Assembly: GCA_018907035.1 (NCBI GenBank)
Contig: JACCIC010000003.1
Location: forward strand, 1,149,501 to 1,213,500
DNA length: 64,000 nucleotides
Source of the DNA: Sycobia sp. Sy_11
Lineage: Eukaryota > Arthropoda > Insecta > Hymenoptera > Epichrysomallidae
Direction of reading: 5' to 3'
The notes under the pieces were generated by a model. The model was not told where the DNA came from and made no database searches. It saw only the letters and a list, made by a program, of their open reading frames with translations. This document shows, one piece after another, positions 38,277 to 49,656 of the stretch. Positions within the stretch are counted from its first letter, which is position 1; every line of letters starts with the position of its first letter. A program made the position numbers and the translations under genes.

Positions 38277-39845
38277 GTATTTTTAAAAAGTAATATTTTC
38301 AAAAAGTAATATATACACTGATTCGTAAGAGGCGAGAAATTACCTCGGTCATTATATAAGGTAGATGAAGAATTTATACGTGTTATAATTTCGTCGTGTA
38401 AACGAATTGCCACGTGTGTGAACCGTTCGCGATGCATTTTATTTGCATCTACACATATACATATTATCTTAAGTTATGTCCGTGCGTGCGCTTGTCGTAT
38501 TTAATAGGTGCGCCCATGGTGTACCAGTTTAATTTATTCGTTTGAAGCTAAAAATTATTTGAAAGTTAAGAAATAATTAGTGAGATTTTTAATGTATACT
38601 AGAAACTTGTATTAAAGTAAAAAAGAAACTGATCAAAATCTCGTCAAAAGTAATTTCATTATAGACATATATTTGCAAGAAAGATTATTAGTATATTCAT
38701 TATTATATTAATATATAAAATGCAATATACTATATTTAAACAATCTTTATTTTTCTTATGAAATACAAAATAAATACATAAAAAAATCAATGCACGTTGA
38801 TAAATTTCTTTTCTCATTCTTACCTACAAATCGCACCTTCGCCGCTTGATTCCGGTTCTCACGAGGGAAAATATAATCGTTACCTAGTACGAAAAGGCCT
38901 TATTTATAAAGCGAGAGGTTTACGGCCCGAGGCGAAGCCGAGGTAACAAATGTACTATTTCCGTACTCAGGGTGCAAAATACAATTTCCTACAGCTGCGT
39001 ATAGAGAGCAAAATAATACTTTTCTCGACTTTTCCTCCCTAGCGAGTAAAAGCGTTTATGATCCTTTCGCCCCAATCAGAAAGCAGAGTTTTACTTTTCC
39101 TTTTCCAGAGTGAAATTGAAACAAGGAAATCGCGCAGTCTGGCAAGAGTATCAGTCGAATTCAGTTTTCCGTGTCTGCGCACGACCTGGCATTTACGATG
39201 CTTAATCCCACATGCGCCACTCGACGGCGGACTCGATCTTTCTTTTGCACCTTGAGCTTATTATTCGACATTATCAAGTGGAATTCAATTGATATTCTAT
39301 TTGAAATTTCCTACAAAGATTAATATAATGCTTTTTAAGTATTAAAATATATCTATATCATTTAAAAAAATTTTTTTTAATATTTAATTTAATTTTAACG
39401 TTGCATTATGAATAAACATAGAACCTTAAGTTAATCTTGTATATTTATGTGGGCTCCGCCCCCTGCAACTTCCACCTCCTGACCCCATATCTCCTTCACC
39501 TATTCTATTAATTTTAAATTACGACCTAAACATTAAATTGATTTATAGAAGATACATATAAACAGAGAAAAACTTAGGATATAATCGACGATATTAAACT
39601 TTTTCAAGTCCAACGGAGTATATTTTATTATCGGGCAAATTATTTCGGAGCAAACACGGTCTAAACTCTTATGTCCGTGCCTGTTCGCTCTATGTGCAAG
39701 CATAACGAACACAGGCAAAATATTTGACATTTTTTCATTTGGCGATCTCCAATTTTGTTGTGCATTTATTTAATTTAGCCAGTTATTATTATTTGCCGAA
39801 TGCAGAGTGTACATTTGCGCAACGAATAGAGTAATTCAAAGTTAT
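38275..39845. other. AT-rich DNA, no gene seen
   Basis: A patch at 38830-39060 is less AT-rich and contains GAGGCGAAGCCGAGG. A 65-codon frame at 39058-39255 has no motif. Nothing further was recognised. Confidence 0.5.
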
Positions 39846-39846
39846 T

Positions 39847-39867
39847 AAAAAAAAAAAAAAAAAAAAA
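39847..39867 (+). repeat. Poly(A) run
   Basis: Run of about 21 A. It could be the scar of a retroposed sequence, but no source sequence was recognised upstream. Confidence 0.9.
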
Positions 39868-39869
39868 GC

Positions 39870-41000
39870 GAGCGAAAATTCTCTTCCAATACATGCACGT
39901 GCGCGTGCGATGCTTCATCATTTATGTATACAAATACGCGCATGGTAATCGTAAGTGTATAAAGGCATGGCTCTCGTGCGCGCCGCTGCCTTTGTGTATA
40001 CATTGTATTTACATTATGTGTACCTGCGATGCGCGACCGCGCAGACGCCGCCGTGCGCTCCTGATGCGGTTTATAATATATAAATACAACATTAACGAGC
40101 GCCGATTCATCGCATAATATTAATCGCGCTCTACACAAGCGCCGGCTATTAAGTATACTATAAAGAAAAACGCGGCGCGCTCGCGTCCAATACTATTATT
40201 ATTCATACCTAATACTCGGAGCGGGCCCGCATCGGTTAATTAGTCTCCCCCTCCCCGCCCCGCGAAGGTATATCATAGTTGCGCGAGTACGGCATTAAAC
40301 GCGCGCGATTCTCAAAACGTGTCGCTCGCTCGTCCAAAGCGCATCGATGCCATAGATATATATATATATCTATTATATAGGCATGTGTGAGTGTGTGTAT
40401 ATATATAGATATAACATCACATATACGCGGAATTAAGGGAACGAGTTCGAGAAGCCCCTGGCCGCGCGAGGCATTGCAGGAGCTTCTACGTGTAATACCA
40501 GCGACAAAATAATATTAACACCTAGCGCGGGAAAAATACGGTGAGGTCATCCACTGGCGAGTAAGTATATATTATTACGATGTATATTATAAAAGTCGTT
40601 AAATGAGCGACGGGTCATTTAAATAAGAAGAGAGAGAAAAAAAGAGGAGGCTACATTTCGCCCGATGCGCAATTAAACTTATTTAGAGAGTCGGAAGAAT
40701 CGACGAGTGGATTTGGATAAAATAACATATAAATATATATATATACACACTCGTAGCGCCGATTTCGTCACAAATACACAGGTATATGGCGCGGCTCTCG
40801 TACGCATTTGTAAGTGTATCGCGCGCTCGCGCCATCGGGTTTACATACTCGCGAGCGCTACATGTCTTATTTTGGTAGTCGATGTTGAACCGAAAGGATC
40901 CGACTTCGTGACGCGGTATAGTTGTTTTCGCGTTTTCTGGTACACTTTTGTCCAGCCCCGGATCGGGCTGCTTATCTGTTTTTAACCGTATACACTCGGG
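39870..41000 (+). promoter_or_regulatory. CpG-rich block, putative promoter and first exon of the gene at 42676
   Basis: A CpG-rich block lies upstream of the intact coding frame at 42676-43320. At 40561 the sequence CTGGCGA is followed by GTAAGTATAT, a near-consensus splice donor. An untranslated first exon ending at 40560 and joined to an acceptor (TTTACGGTTTCAG) before 42560 would give an intron of about 2.0 kb. The 60-92-codon frames inside the block are not supported as genes. The link to the downstream gene is inferred. Confidence 0.4.
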
Positions 41001-41009
41001 CTGTACGTT

Positions 41010-41075
41010 CGAATAATATTATAAGCCAGGTATTTGTTGTTATAACTTGTTAATAATTTTTTCCCTGTCGCCCAT

Positions 41076-41112
<37 letters not shown>

Positions 41113-41754
41113 GAACAGAAGCTTTGCCCTCTGGTAAGAAATCTTTTTCTTATTATTATATTTTAATGAGGAATTTAACGTTCCAGCTATATATTATCGC
41201 AATATTTAAGATAAAAGTTTTAATGCAAAAATGCAAATTAATTTTCATTAAAACAAATCACTAGAATGTTTATCTTTGAAAAAATATAGTTTATAATTTA
41301 TGTCGAGTTTTAAATTCCTTATTATAATACTCACTTGTGATTTCAATGCACTATAGCAATAATATTCATTAAGGTAGGAATTCAAAGACTGCTTGATAAT
41401 AAAAATCTATTATATAATCAAAAAAGTCAAAGTTAATCAATTTCTATTTATTAAATTTATAATAAATGATCAAAAATTATCTTAAATTAATAATAAATGA
41501 TAAGAAATAATATATATTAATGGTAATTTGCTATTCGAGTAAAGGTTCCATCATATTTAATCCTTCGTAGATTTAATAGATCACTGTTGAATATCAATAA
41601 ATATTATTTTTAAGTGCTGCCAATAATTATTTTTAAGTTTTGTTATACTCTGGAAAATATTATTATTTTCTAATATACTAAATGATAATAATTAAGCAAA
41701 TCATAAAAATATCTATAACTCCAATATTATAAGTTTTTCGTATAAAAAAGTGTA
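41010..41754. other. AT-rich DNA, probably intronic
   Basis: A CA/TA tract lies at about 41080-41112; the rest is AT-rich without open frames. It falls inside the proposed intron of the gene at 42676. Confidence 0.45.
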
Positions 41755-42375
41755 CAGTCACTGGAGAACCAATTTCTTCCACCTTATCTTTTTTGTATCA
41801 ATGTACCTTTTTTCTATTTATTTTCATGCGAATATTGCTAAAATTAAATTTTCTTCGATACTTATACATGTTTCCATTATCTTGTTCTATTATTTATTAT
41901 TAATTGAAAAATTACATTGATTATTATTCGTCTAAAAAAATTATTATATGTTTACGTAAATGCATTCAGAATTCTTCCATATAATTTCAACTCTTAACTC
42001 CAAAGCAACAAAATAAAAATTGTAATAATGCTTCTGACATAATTATCAAACGGTAATTATAATTGTATTTGCTAAATATACTAACTATTCACGTTTTTAA
42101 CACCTCTTCTGTTTTTAATAAACCAGAATTAATTTTTTTTATTTACTAGTACCTGATATGACTAAAGGCTGTAAATTTTACAAAATAAGAGTTTGGAACA
42201 CCCTCGTAGTGAGTTAAGAAGCTATAACCTATAGCCTCCTTAATCAATATTAACATAAAAATACATAGAAGAAGGGTACATATTGGTACAAAAAAGGTAA
42301 AGTCTTATGTTTTTATCACCTTTAATCGGTTAAGATTCAAAAGAAATGTGGAAGCAATTCATTTTCCAGTGACTG
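41755..42375. mobile_element. TIR element (MITE-like) in the proposed intron
   Basis: The left end reads CAGTCACTGGAGAACCAATT and the reverse complement of the right end reads CAGTCACTGGAAAATGAATT; both continue with CTTCCAC. TA flanks both ends (41753-41754 and 42376-42377), and the similarity extends outward as AGTGTA. An inner pair (TTTTTTGTATCAATGTACC against TTTTTTGTACCAATATGTACC) lengthens the inverted repeats, with an extra block of about 45 bp on the right side. No transposase is encoded. A non-autonomous Tc1/mariner-type element is likely. Confidence 0.8.
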
Positions 42376-42559
42376 TACACTTTCCTAGATAGTTAAAGTA
42401 TTAAATAGTAATAAAGTTAATTTTACTTATTTAGAGAATTTTAACAAACAAAATTTTGGCCAAAAAGAATTATTATTTTATTAGTGAACGTAATAACTCG
42501 TTATATTAAATATTTTTATGGTATTTAAATGATTTCTAATAAAATATTTACGGTTTCAG

Positions 42560-43320
42560 GATTAGGACAAAAACATAATCCAGAAGACATATGAACGTAG
42601 TTGAAAAAGATAAAATATCTTTCAGCAGACGAAGATCTATAGAAAACTAGTCCAGTTATAGAAAATACTTTAAAAATGCCATCAGAAACAGAAAAAAATA
42701 TACAGAAGGAGCTGGAGTTGTTAAGAAAAAAGGAAAGAGAAAGGGAAAAAGAGTTGGAGAAAGAATTGCAGAAACTCAAAGTAAAACAAGCGCACAGAGA
42801 GAAGGAATTGGAAAAAGAAGTAGAAAGGCTGAAGAAGAAAGAAATGCAGTTAGAGCAAGAGAAGCAAAAAGTAAAAGAACAGAAGAAATTGGAAGAGAAA
42901 CAGAAGGAAGAAGAGAAGCGAAAGGAAAAGGAGAAGCAGAAGGAACTGGAAAGACGGAAGAAGGAAGAGAAACTGAAAGAGAAGGAAAAACAGAAGGAGG
43001 TGGAGAAGCAGAAGGAGATAGAAAAGCAGAAGGAGCGGGAGAGACAAAAGGAAATTGAAAGAAAAGAGAAGGAGAAAAAGGAGTTTGAGAGGTTGAAGAA
43101 GGAAGAGAAGTTGAAGGAGAAGGAAAATCAGAAACAGCTTGAAAGGCAGAGAGAGCGTGAAAAGCAGAAGGAAGCCGAAAAGAAAGAGAAGGAGAGGAAA
43201 GAGAAGGAGAAGAAGGATAAGCATCAGGAGCGACAAAAGAAGCCGAAGGAATCGTTCACGATGACCATCACGACCACGGAGGGGGGAAAGAAGACGAAGG
43301 AGACCAAGCTGACCAAGTGA
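42560..43320 (+). CDS. Intact gene for a Glu/Lys/Arg-rich helical protein (214 aa)
   Basis: The coding part is 42676-43320. The ATG follows an in-frame stop at 42640, and 42560-42675 would be 5' untranslated after an acceptor at 42559. Residues 5-190 are almost only Glu, Lys, Arg, Gln and Leu, with opposite charges spaced four apart, the pattern of a stable single alpha-helix or long coiled coil. Residues 91-136 and 137-181 are two similar copies of a roughly 46-residue block, each with KKEEKLKEKE. The tail (about 192-214) changes to Ser/Thr/Met/Gly, including SFTMTITTTEGGKK. There is no Cys, Trp or Tyr, no signal peptide and no membrane segment. The tail and the lack of any stop in a purine-rich stretch argue for a real gene. 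Function is unknown; a spacer or cytoskeleton-associated role is possible. It could also be the last exon of a longer gene. Confidence 0.65.
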
Positions 43321-43729
43321 AGATTTACATCAAAATACAATGGCGTGGTATGCGTTACTTAACTAGCAATTAGTATTATCATTAGCCTTGGGGATCGAGA
43401 CCGAAAATGGGAAGAAGAGAAGGATGATCGTGTCGCGGTTGGCTAAAGATTATGCAAATTCACGGATCGTACGCGACGATGTTAATAGTACATTCTAGCC
43501 GCAATATGCCAGCGAGTACAGTATGCAAAGCATCAACGTCGATGAAACCGACGCGATTGATTCTCGGATTGTTTTGATTGACAGAGATGTATACGTATAT
43601 ATAATAGATTCTTTGTCGGTGTATCTTGCATTCTTCGTATTATGTAATGACTCACTTTTAATATGGATATATGCGCGCTATATTGTCGAATGCTTTGCAA
43701 GGAATCAAGGCAAGTCGTACAAATATCGT

Positions 43730-43736
<7 letters not shown>

Positions 43737-43776
<40 letters not shown>
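43737..43776. repeat. (TA)n microsatellite
   Basis: About 20 TA units. Confidence 0.97.
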
Positions 43777-43779
<3 letters not shown>

Positions 43780-44463
43780 GTCATAATGTAATGTTTAAAG
43801 AATATTTAGATACCATTGGAGGATAACATATTTCTTTTCAAAGTTTAACTTTGAGGAAAAATTTTGTGATTTTCTTTACTTCAGATATGAGAATTTTATT
43901 AAAATAATAATATTTGCGATTCGTCGCATTTTTTTGCGTAATATTTGTTGTTTTATAAAAATATACATGATTAACCGCAGATGAATTATGAATTCGTTCT
44001 CGTTGCCAGTTTTTCGCTCAAACTATTCATTTCATTCGTCAATTCTTCTGATGACCATCAATTCCTTTGATGGTAAGCTCCTTCCATTATAAGAAAGCTC
44101 TATTTCTATTATTCGGGATCTTACTGTGTATGCACTATAAGAGTAAAATTTTGAAAGATCATTTGATACATCAATATAAATTATTCATTGATAATTATTT
44201 AAAAAATTAATTTATATCATATGAATATTAGATTTCCACATACAGAGTTTATCGTGCAATGGGGATTGATTCATATAATTGATCAAAAATAACGGGCATG
44301 ACAAATATTGCATTAAAATTTTAAAGTACAATTCAGTATAATTTGAAGCGGTTCTTAATCTGTTAATTGCTACATAATACATAACTGTTGGATCAACAAT
44401 TATTCTGATATGCACAATCGTATACTGTATATAGGTAGCCAATATTAATCGTACTGTCTTCAA

Positions 44464-44466
<3 letters not shown>

Positions 44467-44514
<48 letters not shown>
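44467..44514. repeat. (AT)n microsatellite
   Basis: About 24 AT units. Confidence 0.97.
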
Positions 44515-44523
<9 letters not shown>

Positions 44524-44660
44524 CATATATTTTTTTGTAAACTTGGCACTGGCAATTACTCAACGAATTTTCAATTTATCAACACGAAACAATAATGATA
44601 ATGACTTTTTCATTGCTCAAATGCTAACATAATTTTTCGACACTCGTGAAAAATCATGGT

Positions 44661-45117
44661 CCAATACTATTAGGAAGTAAAATGGAGGCGTGACTATGAG
44701 TTTGTAAGTCAAAGATCACGAAAGCAACATCAGCTACACAGCCTTCGTATGGGGCGGATACATTTTTTTAACTTTAGATAACTTATGTGGTAAAATTACT
44801 TGAATAACTATTTTCATAGTAGACTCAAAAGACTAAGAGATGCTAGTATCTGGAAATTGTTTCATTATGATGCGCTAAATGTAGCTCTTCTGTCTGATTA
44901 CAAAGTGGTCATTTCGTTTCGAGAAGGCGTGAAACTGTAGGCGTGAACTTTTTTACGTTCTATAAACTCTCTAAAACCGTACTAATAATTAGTTTACCAT
45001 GAAAAATTAAAAAAAAAATGAAAACTACTATGTCTTAAAGGTAATATTTGGTGCTTCGTCAGTGAAAAATTTGACCACCATAGACCATATAAACGATTTT
45101 ACTTCCCAATAGTGTGG
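44661..45117. mobile_element. Probable short TIR element
   Basis: The left end reads CCAATACTATTAGGAAGTAA (from 44661). The reverse complement of the right end (to 45117) reads CCACACTATTGGGAAGTAA, and both continue AAAT. The 457-bp interior has no coding frame. The match is about 20 bp with two or three differences. The target duplication is not clear, so the ends may be off by a few bases. Confidence 0.55.
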
Positions 45118-47286
45118 ATTACTTTCATGACTTAAATGAAACAATTATTAATTAAATAGTCGTGTTGAAATATTTAATTTTTATATTATTTTTTTAATTC
45201 AGCACATTCACGATTCAAATTATTTTACTTTAGATATGTCTCAAAATTACATCGTGTACAGTAAAATTCAATACTAGCATAGGATATTAGCTCAGATTAG
45301 TGTAAAAATTTATTTGCATCGTGGAAGAGTTTTCTAAATGTAAATATCATCCATGATCAACAAAATTTATCTGTGAAGTACGTCTTAAAGTGTACTATTT
45401 TTTATTTTTGTTTTTAAATGTCCTTTATTGATAATCTAGTTGATGTTTGAGAAACAAGTTGACACGGTATAAAGAAATTCGAGGAAACCTTAATAATAGT
45501 GGCGTATGAGTGCAATGTCAAAAAACGTCTTTATTATAATATATATTTATACCTACAACAGTAGAAGGGATTAATTTTTAATTTTTTACATTAATATCTG
45601 AAGCGAGTTATTATAATCTGCCTGAGATTTTTATAATTTTGAAACCACCAATAGTCCACGAATATATAGGCATATGTACTAAAACAAACATTTTGTAAAG
45701 CTATTACTAAATTTTTTAATTGTCGACAGTTAGTTGATGTAACTAATATTTATTTGATTCTACTACATAGGCAGTTAAATAAAGAAATAAGTACTAAATA
45801 AACATAAATTAAAATATTAAATATCAGATTACTTTCTAACGAGGATCGAAAAAGGAGCAACTTGATTTAAGACTATGATACCTCTTGTCAATTCAAAATG
45901 AGGTTAAAATTTTTTGTTTTCTTATACTGTGAATAAAATACTGTTAACATTTTTGATTGAAATAATGTTTAATGAGGTTTTGAAAATCTACATGAGTCTA
46001 TCTGCTTAAACTACTATTTTTCGAACGAAATTGAATAATATATTAGGAATTACATTCATTTTCTGTGTCAAAAATAATAACATTTATTGATATATTTTTA
46101 GTACATAAGACAGATATAATATAATAGTTTGATAAACTTTATATTGGCTACTACAAAAGCCCGAAATCGGAGATCCCTGAATTCAATATACGTATTTTAT
46201 TTTATATTTAGAGCGATACGAAATATTGTAATTTATCAAAAGATCAAATCGAAACGCTGTGGTTGGTTTTGTAAAATTTATTTTTATGAAATTCTAACAT
46301 TATTATATTTTAATGATTTATTCCATTATAACTTATGATTTTAACAAAAAAAATTATAGAACTTAGCTATTATTTTATACGATAACCTTGCAAAGAAAAT
46401 ATGTTTTTTACATTTATAATAAAAATAATCTGTTAAAATAACAAATAAAGACAGGCAATAAAGTACAAAGTATCATTCATTATAAGATATACTTTTCAGA
46501 ATTTTAAAATAATATTGTTACTAATTTTTAGAATATATTGTTAAGAATACTGTTACTAATAAGAGAACTGTTATGTATATTTAAACATATAGCTTGAGAT
46601 TTAAAACTTGTAAGACTTAAGAAACGCTCTAATTTAAGCTCCGTAAGAGGATTCACTAAATTTTTTCAGAGAATATATTATTTGAATTGAGCCCTATGAT
46701 GGCTCGATCGCTAGAGCGAACAACATTTAATTTGGTGATCCGAGTCAAGCACCGCTATAATTTTCTACATGTGTTTTGTTTATAATCACATCGTAGACCC
46801 CCCTCGCTGATTAGTACCGATCTTTGAAAACATAAATAGAGCGACGTTAAATAACATAAAAAAAAAATTATTTGAATTCAGTTATGAAAATTATATGATG
46901 AAATAGATGTTAAATATACATGAAAATTTAAATTATTTTTTTACATTTATATTAATTTCGTAATTTTATATGCCCTTTTACTATATCAATGTAAAATATT
47001 TGTATCATATTCTTTATTTACATTCGTTTAATAAAATAATTAAAAACTAATATATTAGTTTCTTCTATGAATACAGATTGCTTTATCCAAATAATAATTT
47101 ACAAACGTTTACTAAAATATAATTAGTTACTTTTTAGACACAATTAATAATTTTTTACGTCTGTGTAAAGGTAATATTTTGCCTTCCCTTGGTTTTTTAT
47201 TTATATAACATGCAAAATTCGGTCGGTAAGTATAATATTACATACGTAAGCCTTTTCATATGCAATGGTGTTCATATACCATATCA
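45118..47286. other. AT-rich DNA, no gene seen
   Basis: No coding frame of interest; 46129-46338 is open but AT-biased. A GC-richer patch at 46690-46810 (GGCTCGATCGCTAGAGCG) was checked for a tRNA fold and none was found. Confidence 0.5.
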
Positions 47287-47985
47287 TCAAATTGGACCCG
47301 GACTAGTGCATTTAAACTCCGCGCGTAAACTGAATCGGTAAAATTTTTTTTTCCTATATTGGTACAAACTTTCTTGATGTCCGTGTGCAATTTGAGCGCT
47401 ATATGTCATTAGTGTGTTTTCCAGCCGTTGGTTTACGACGAAAAAAGTTTGGCTGGCGATATTGACTATTGACTGGTGCGTTCTCCGAAACGGATTTTGG
47501 AGTTTCGGAAAGAGGAAAAATTCACAGGGAGCCAAATCTGGCGAATACGGTGGCTGAGCAGCAACTCTCATTTCGTGTTTGGACAAAAAATCGGACACAA
47601 CAATGTTGGAATGTGCCGGCGCATTATCGTGGTAAAACAACCACGATTTTCCTGCTCACAAATCTGGTTGTTTACGACGAATTGCTTCACATAGGCGCCT
47701 CAAAACGGCCAAGTAGTACTCCTTATTGATCGTTTGACCTCCTGAAACGAATTCATGGTGAACCACCCCATGGTAATCGAAAAACACGATGAGCATCAAC
47801 TTGATTTTCAGTGGATGGGCAACTTGCATGAGGGAAGTTTTCGACTACTTCACGACCTTCACTGAATGTTTTGTACCACTCAAATACTAGCATTCGCGAT
47901 AAAGTCGACTCCTCAAAACACTTCTGCAACATTTTCAACGACTCCGTAGCCGTAATTTTATTGGAAACACAAAACTTCACGCAAA
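47287..47985 (-). pseudogene. Mariner transposase remnant 1, internally deleted
   Basis: The N-terminal helix-turn-helix part is readable at about 47815-47985: FCVSNKITATESLKMLQK and VFEWYKTFSEGREVVEN. It then jumps directly to the part starting KIKLMLIVFFDYHGVV, so the middle, including the first catalytic Asp, is missing. The C-terminal half is kept: FYHDNAPAH has the second Asp, and PPYSPDLAPCEFFLF is the usual signature, though its third acidic position reads as Cys-Glu. There is a stop near 47640 and a frameshift near 47770. Mariners move by cut and paste at TA sites; this copy is dead. Confidence 0.9.
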
Positions 47986-48424
47986 TGGACCACTTGAAGC
48001 AGACTATTGACCAGAAGCGTCCATAATTGACCAACAGGAAGGGTGTAGTGTTCCACCAGGACAATGCGAGACCACACGTTGATGACTCGTCAGAAGCTAC
48101 GGGAGTTCGGATGGAGGTTTTATCACATCTACCATATAGCCCGGACATAGCGCTAAGTGATTACTACCTGTTCCTGTCCATGTCGAACGACCTTGGTGGT
48201 GTAAAGTTAGACTCAAAAAAGGCTTGTGAAAAATGGCTGTCTGAGTTCTTCGCAAATAAGGAGAGGGGTTTCTACGAGAGGGGTATTATAAAGTTGCCGT
48301 CTAGATGGAAACAGATTATCGAACAAAACGGCGCATATTTGAAGTAAATCCGATCACCGTAACACTTTTTATAAAGCATTGAACGAAGAGCAAAAAAACA
48401 GAAGGGAGATATTTGACAACCTAA
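47978..48424 (+). pseudogene. Mariner transposase remnant 2, C-terminal half
   Basis: The frame starts inside the catalytic domain (MDHLKQTIDQKRP). It has one stop near 48027, then GVVFHQDNARPH with the second Asp, PYSPDIALSDYYLF with the third, and RWKQIIEQNGAYLK at the C-terminus (48345). The sequence after the stop ends AGATATTTGACAACCTAATA near 48424, a plausible terminal inverted repeat. It lies head to head with remnant 1, with at most a few bases between them. The Asp/Asp box and HQDNARPH wording differ from remnant 1, so it is a different mariner lineage. Confidence 0.9.
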
Positions 48425-48576
48425 TATTTCATTGCACAATTATGACTGGCGCATGCTATTAGTTTGTAACTCTTATTCTTATGGCTATACGTAAGTTTTG
48501 GCAATGATAATAACGATCCAATATCGCATAATTTGAAATCACTAATTAATAGGCATTATATACTACATTAATAGGC

Positions 48577-48629
<53 letters not shown>

Positions 48630-49256
48630 TTACTGATTATTAAACTATGGAAAGGCTTGGATTAATTTACTACCAATTTTCTTCTTTACCATAATGTTAA
48701 AGAATCATCATGATTTAAGCAAAAGGGCTTATCTCTTTATTATTATGTAGTCGGAGTCCGTACAAAAAAGTTCGGTAGTTTATTCCGAGTCTTGTTGATT
48801 TACACTGCGGAAAAGCCTCCGCTCGTCTTTCCTTTTTCTCTATTCACGAGTAACAATGGAATTGGTTCTTATTGGTCAAAGAACATTGCTATAGGTGGTG
48901 TAAAAACCACAGTTACGAGCACTTTTACTGCACATGCCCATCTGCTAATGCATGTATAGCTATATCGAAGATACCATGTATACCGCATATGCAACGCACT
49001 GATAAACCTCTGAGTTAACGCACAAGAGAAGGGGACAGCGAGAATGATAAACGCCGCTCGCGGCAGGCGCTTAATAAGCAACAATTTGTAAAAGTCACCG
49101 GCAATCAAGTAAATGCAAGCGTGCAATTTCACGTGTGTCCAGATCGACACATACATAGATGCAGACACCGTCCGTCTCTCGCTCACTATAGTTGCATAAT
49201 GGAATAATATAGACTTAAGCGTTCTCGACGTGGACGAGAGAAAGAAAGAAAAAGCG

Positions 49257-49258
<2 letters not shown>
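48425..49258. other. Non-coding DNA, no gene seen
   Basis: ATTAATAGGCATTATATA occurs twice in tandem near 48545 and 48569, leading into a TA array (48579-48625). The remainder has no recognised gene; the long - frame at 48869-49360 reads through microsatellites. Confidence 0.5.

Positions 49259-49331
<73 letters not shown>
49259..49331. repeat. Compound (CT)n-(AT)n microsatellite
   Basis: About 15 CT units pass directly into about 21 AT units. Confidence 0.97.
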
Positions 49332-49334
<3 letters not shown>

Positions 49335-49496
49335 GTCGAGGATGAATGGCGGGCAATCATATGGAAACTTAACTCGTCAAACTATTTCCCCCATTTCAAT
49401 TCTCAGATTGTACCAAGTATTATATATTTTTTCCCATATAATACAATAGAGAAATGCGGATACGGGACACCTCCAATTTAACGAGGGACTGCAGTA

Positions 49497-49497
<1 letters not shown>

Positions 49498-49544
<47 letters not shown>
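49498..49544. repeat. (AT)n microsatellite
   Basis: About 23 AT units, close to the 3' end of mariner remnant 3. Confidence 0.97.
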
Positions 49545-49549
<5 letters not shown>

Positions 49550-49656
49550 ATAAATAAGTTTCCAACAATTTTACCAAAAATCTGAGATTTTATTATGAAT
49601 AAGTGGTTACATATCCTTTATTCAAAGTATCGTCCATCGGAAGTTTGAAATTTTTC

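Larger units (their letters stand above)
43321..44660. other. 3' flank and AT-rich DNA, no further gene seen
   Basis: The first few hundred bases may be 3' untranslated sequence of the helical-protein gene. No obvious polyadenylation signal was found close by. TA arrays lie at 43737-43776 and 44467-44514. Short frames at 43523-43786 and 44212-44463 have no motif. Confidence 0.45.

Noticed and set aside
42850..43236. 128-residue Leu/Phe-rich - strand frame resembling a membrane protein
   Set aside because: It is the antisense of the Glu/Lys-rich coding frame; purine-rich codons read as Leu and Phe on the other strand.
46690..46760. GGCTCGATCGCTAGAGCG patch considered as a tRNA or RNA hairpin
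   Set aside because: No four-arm fold, anticodon loop or consensus internal promoter boxes could be placed.
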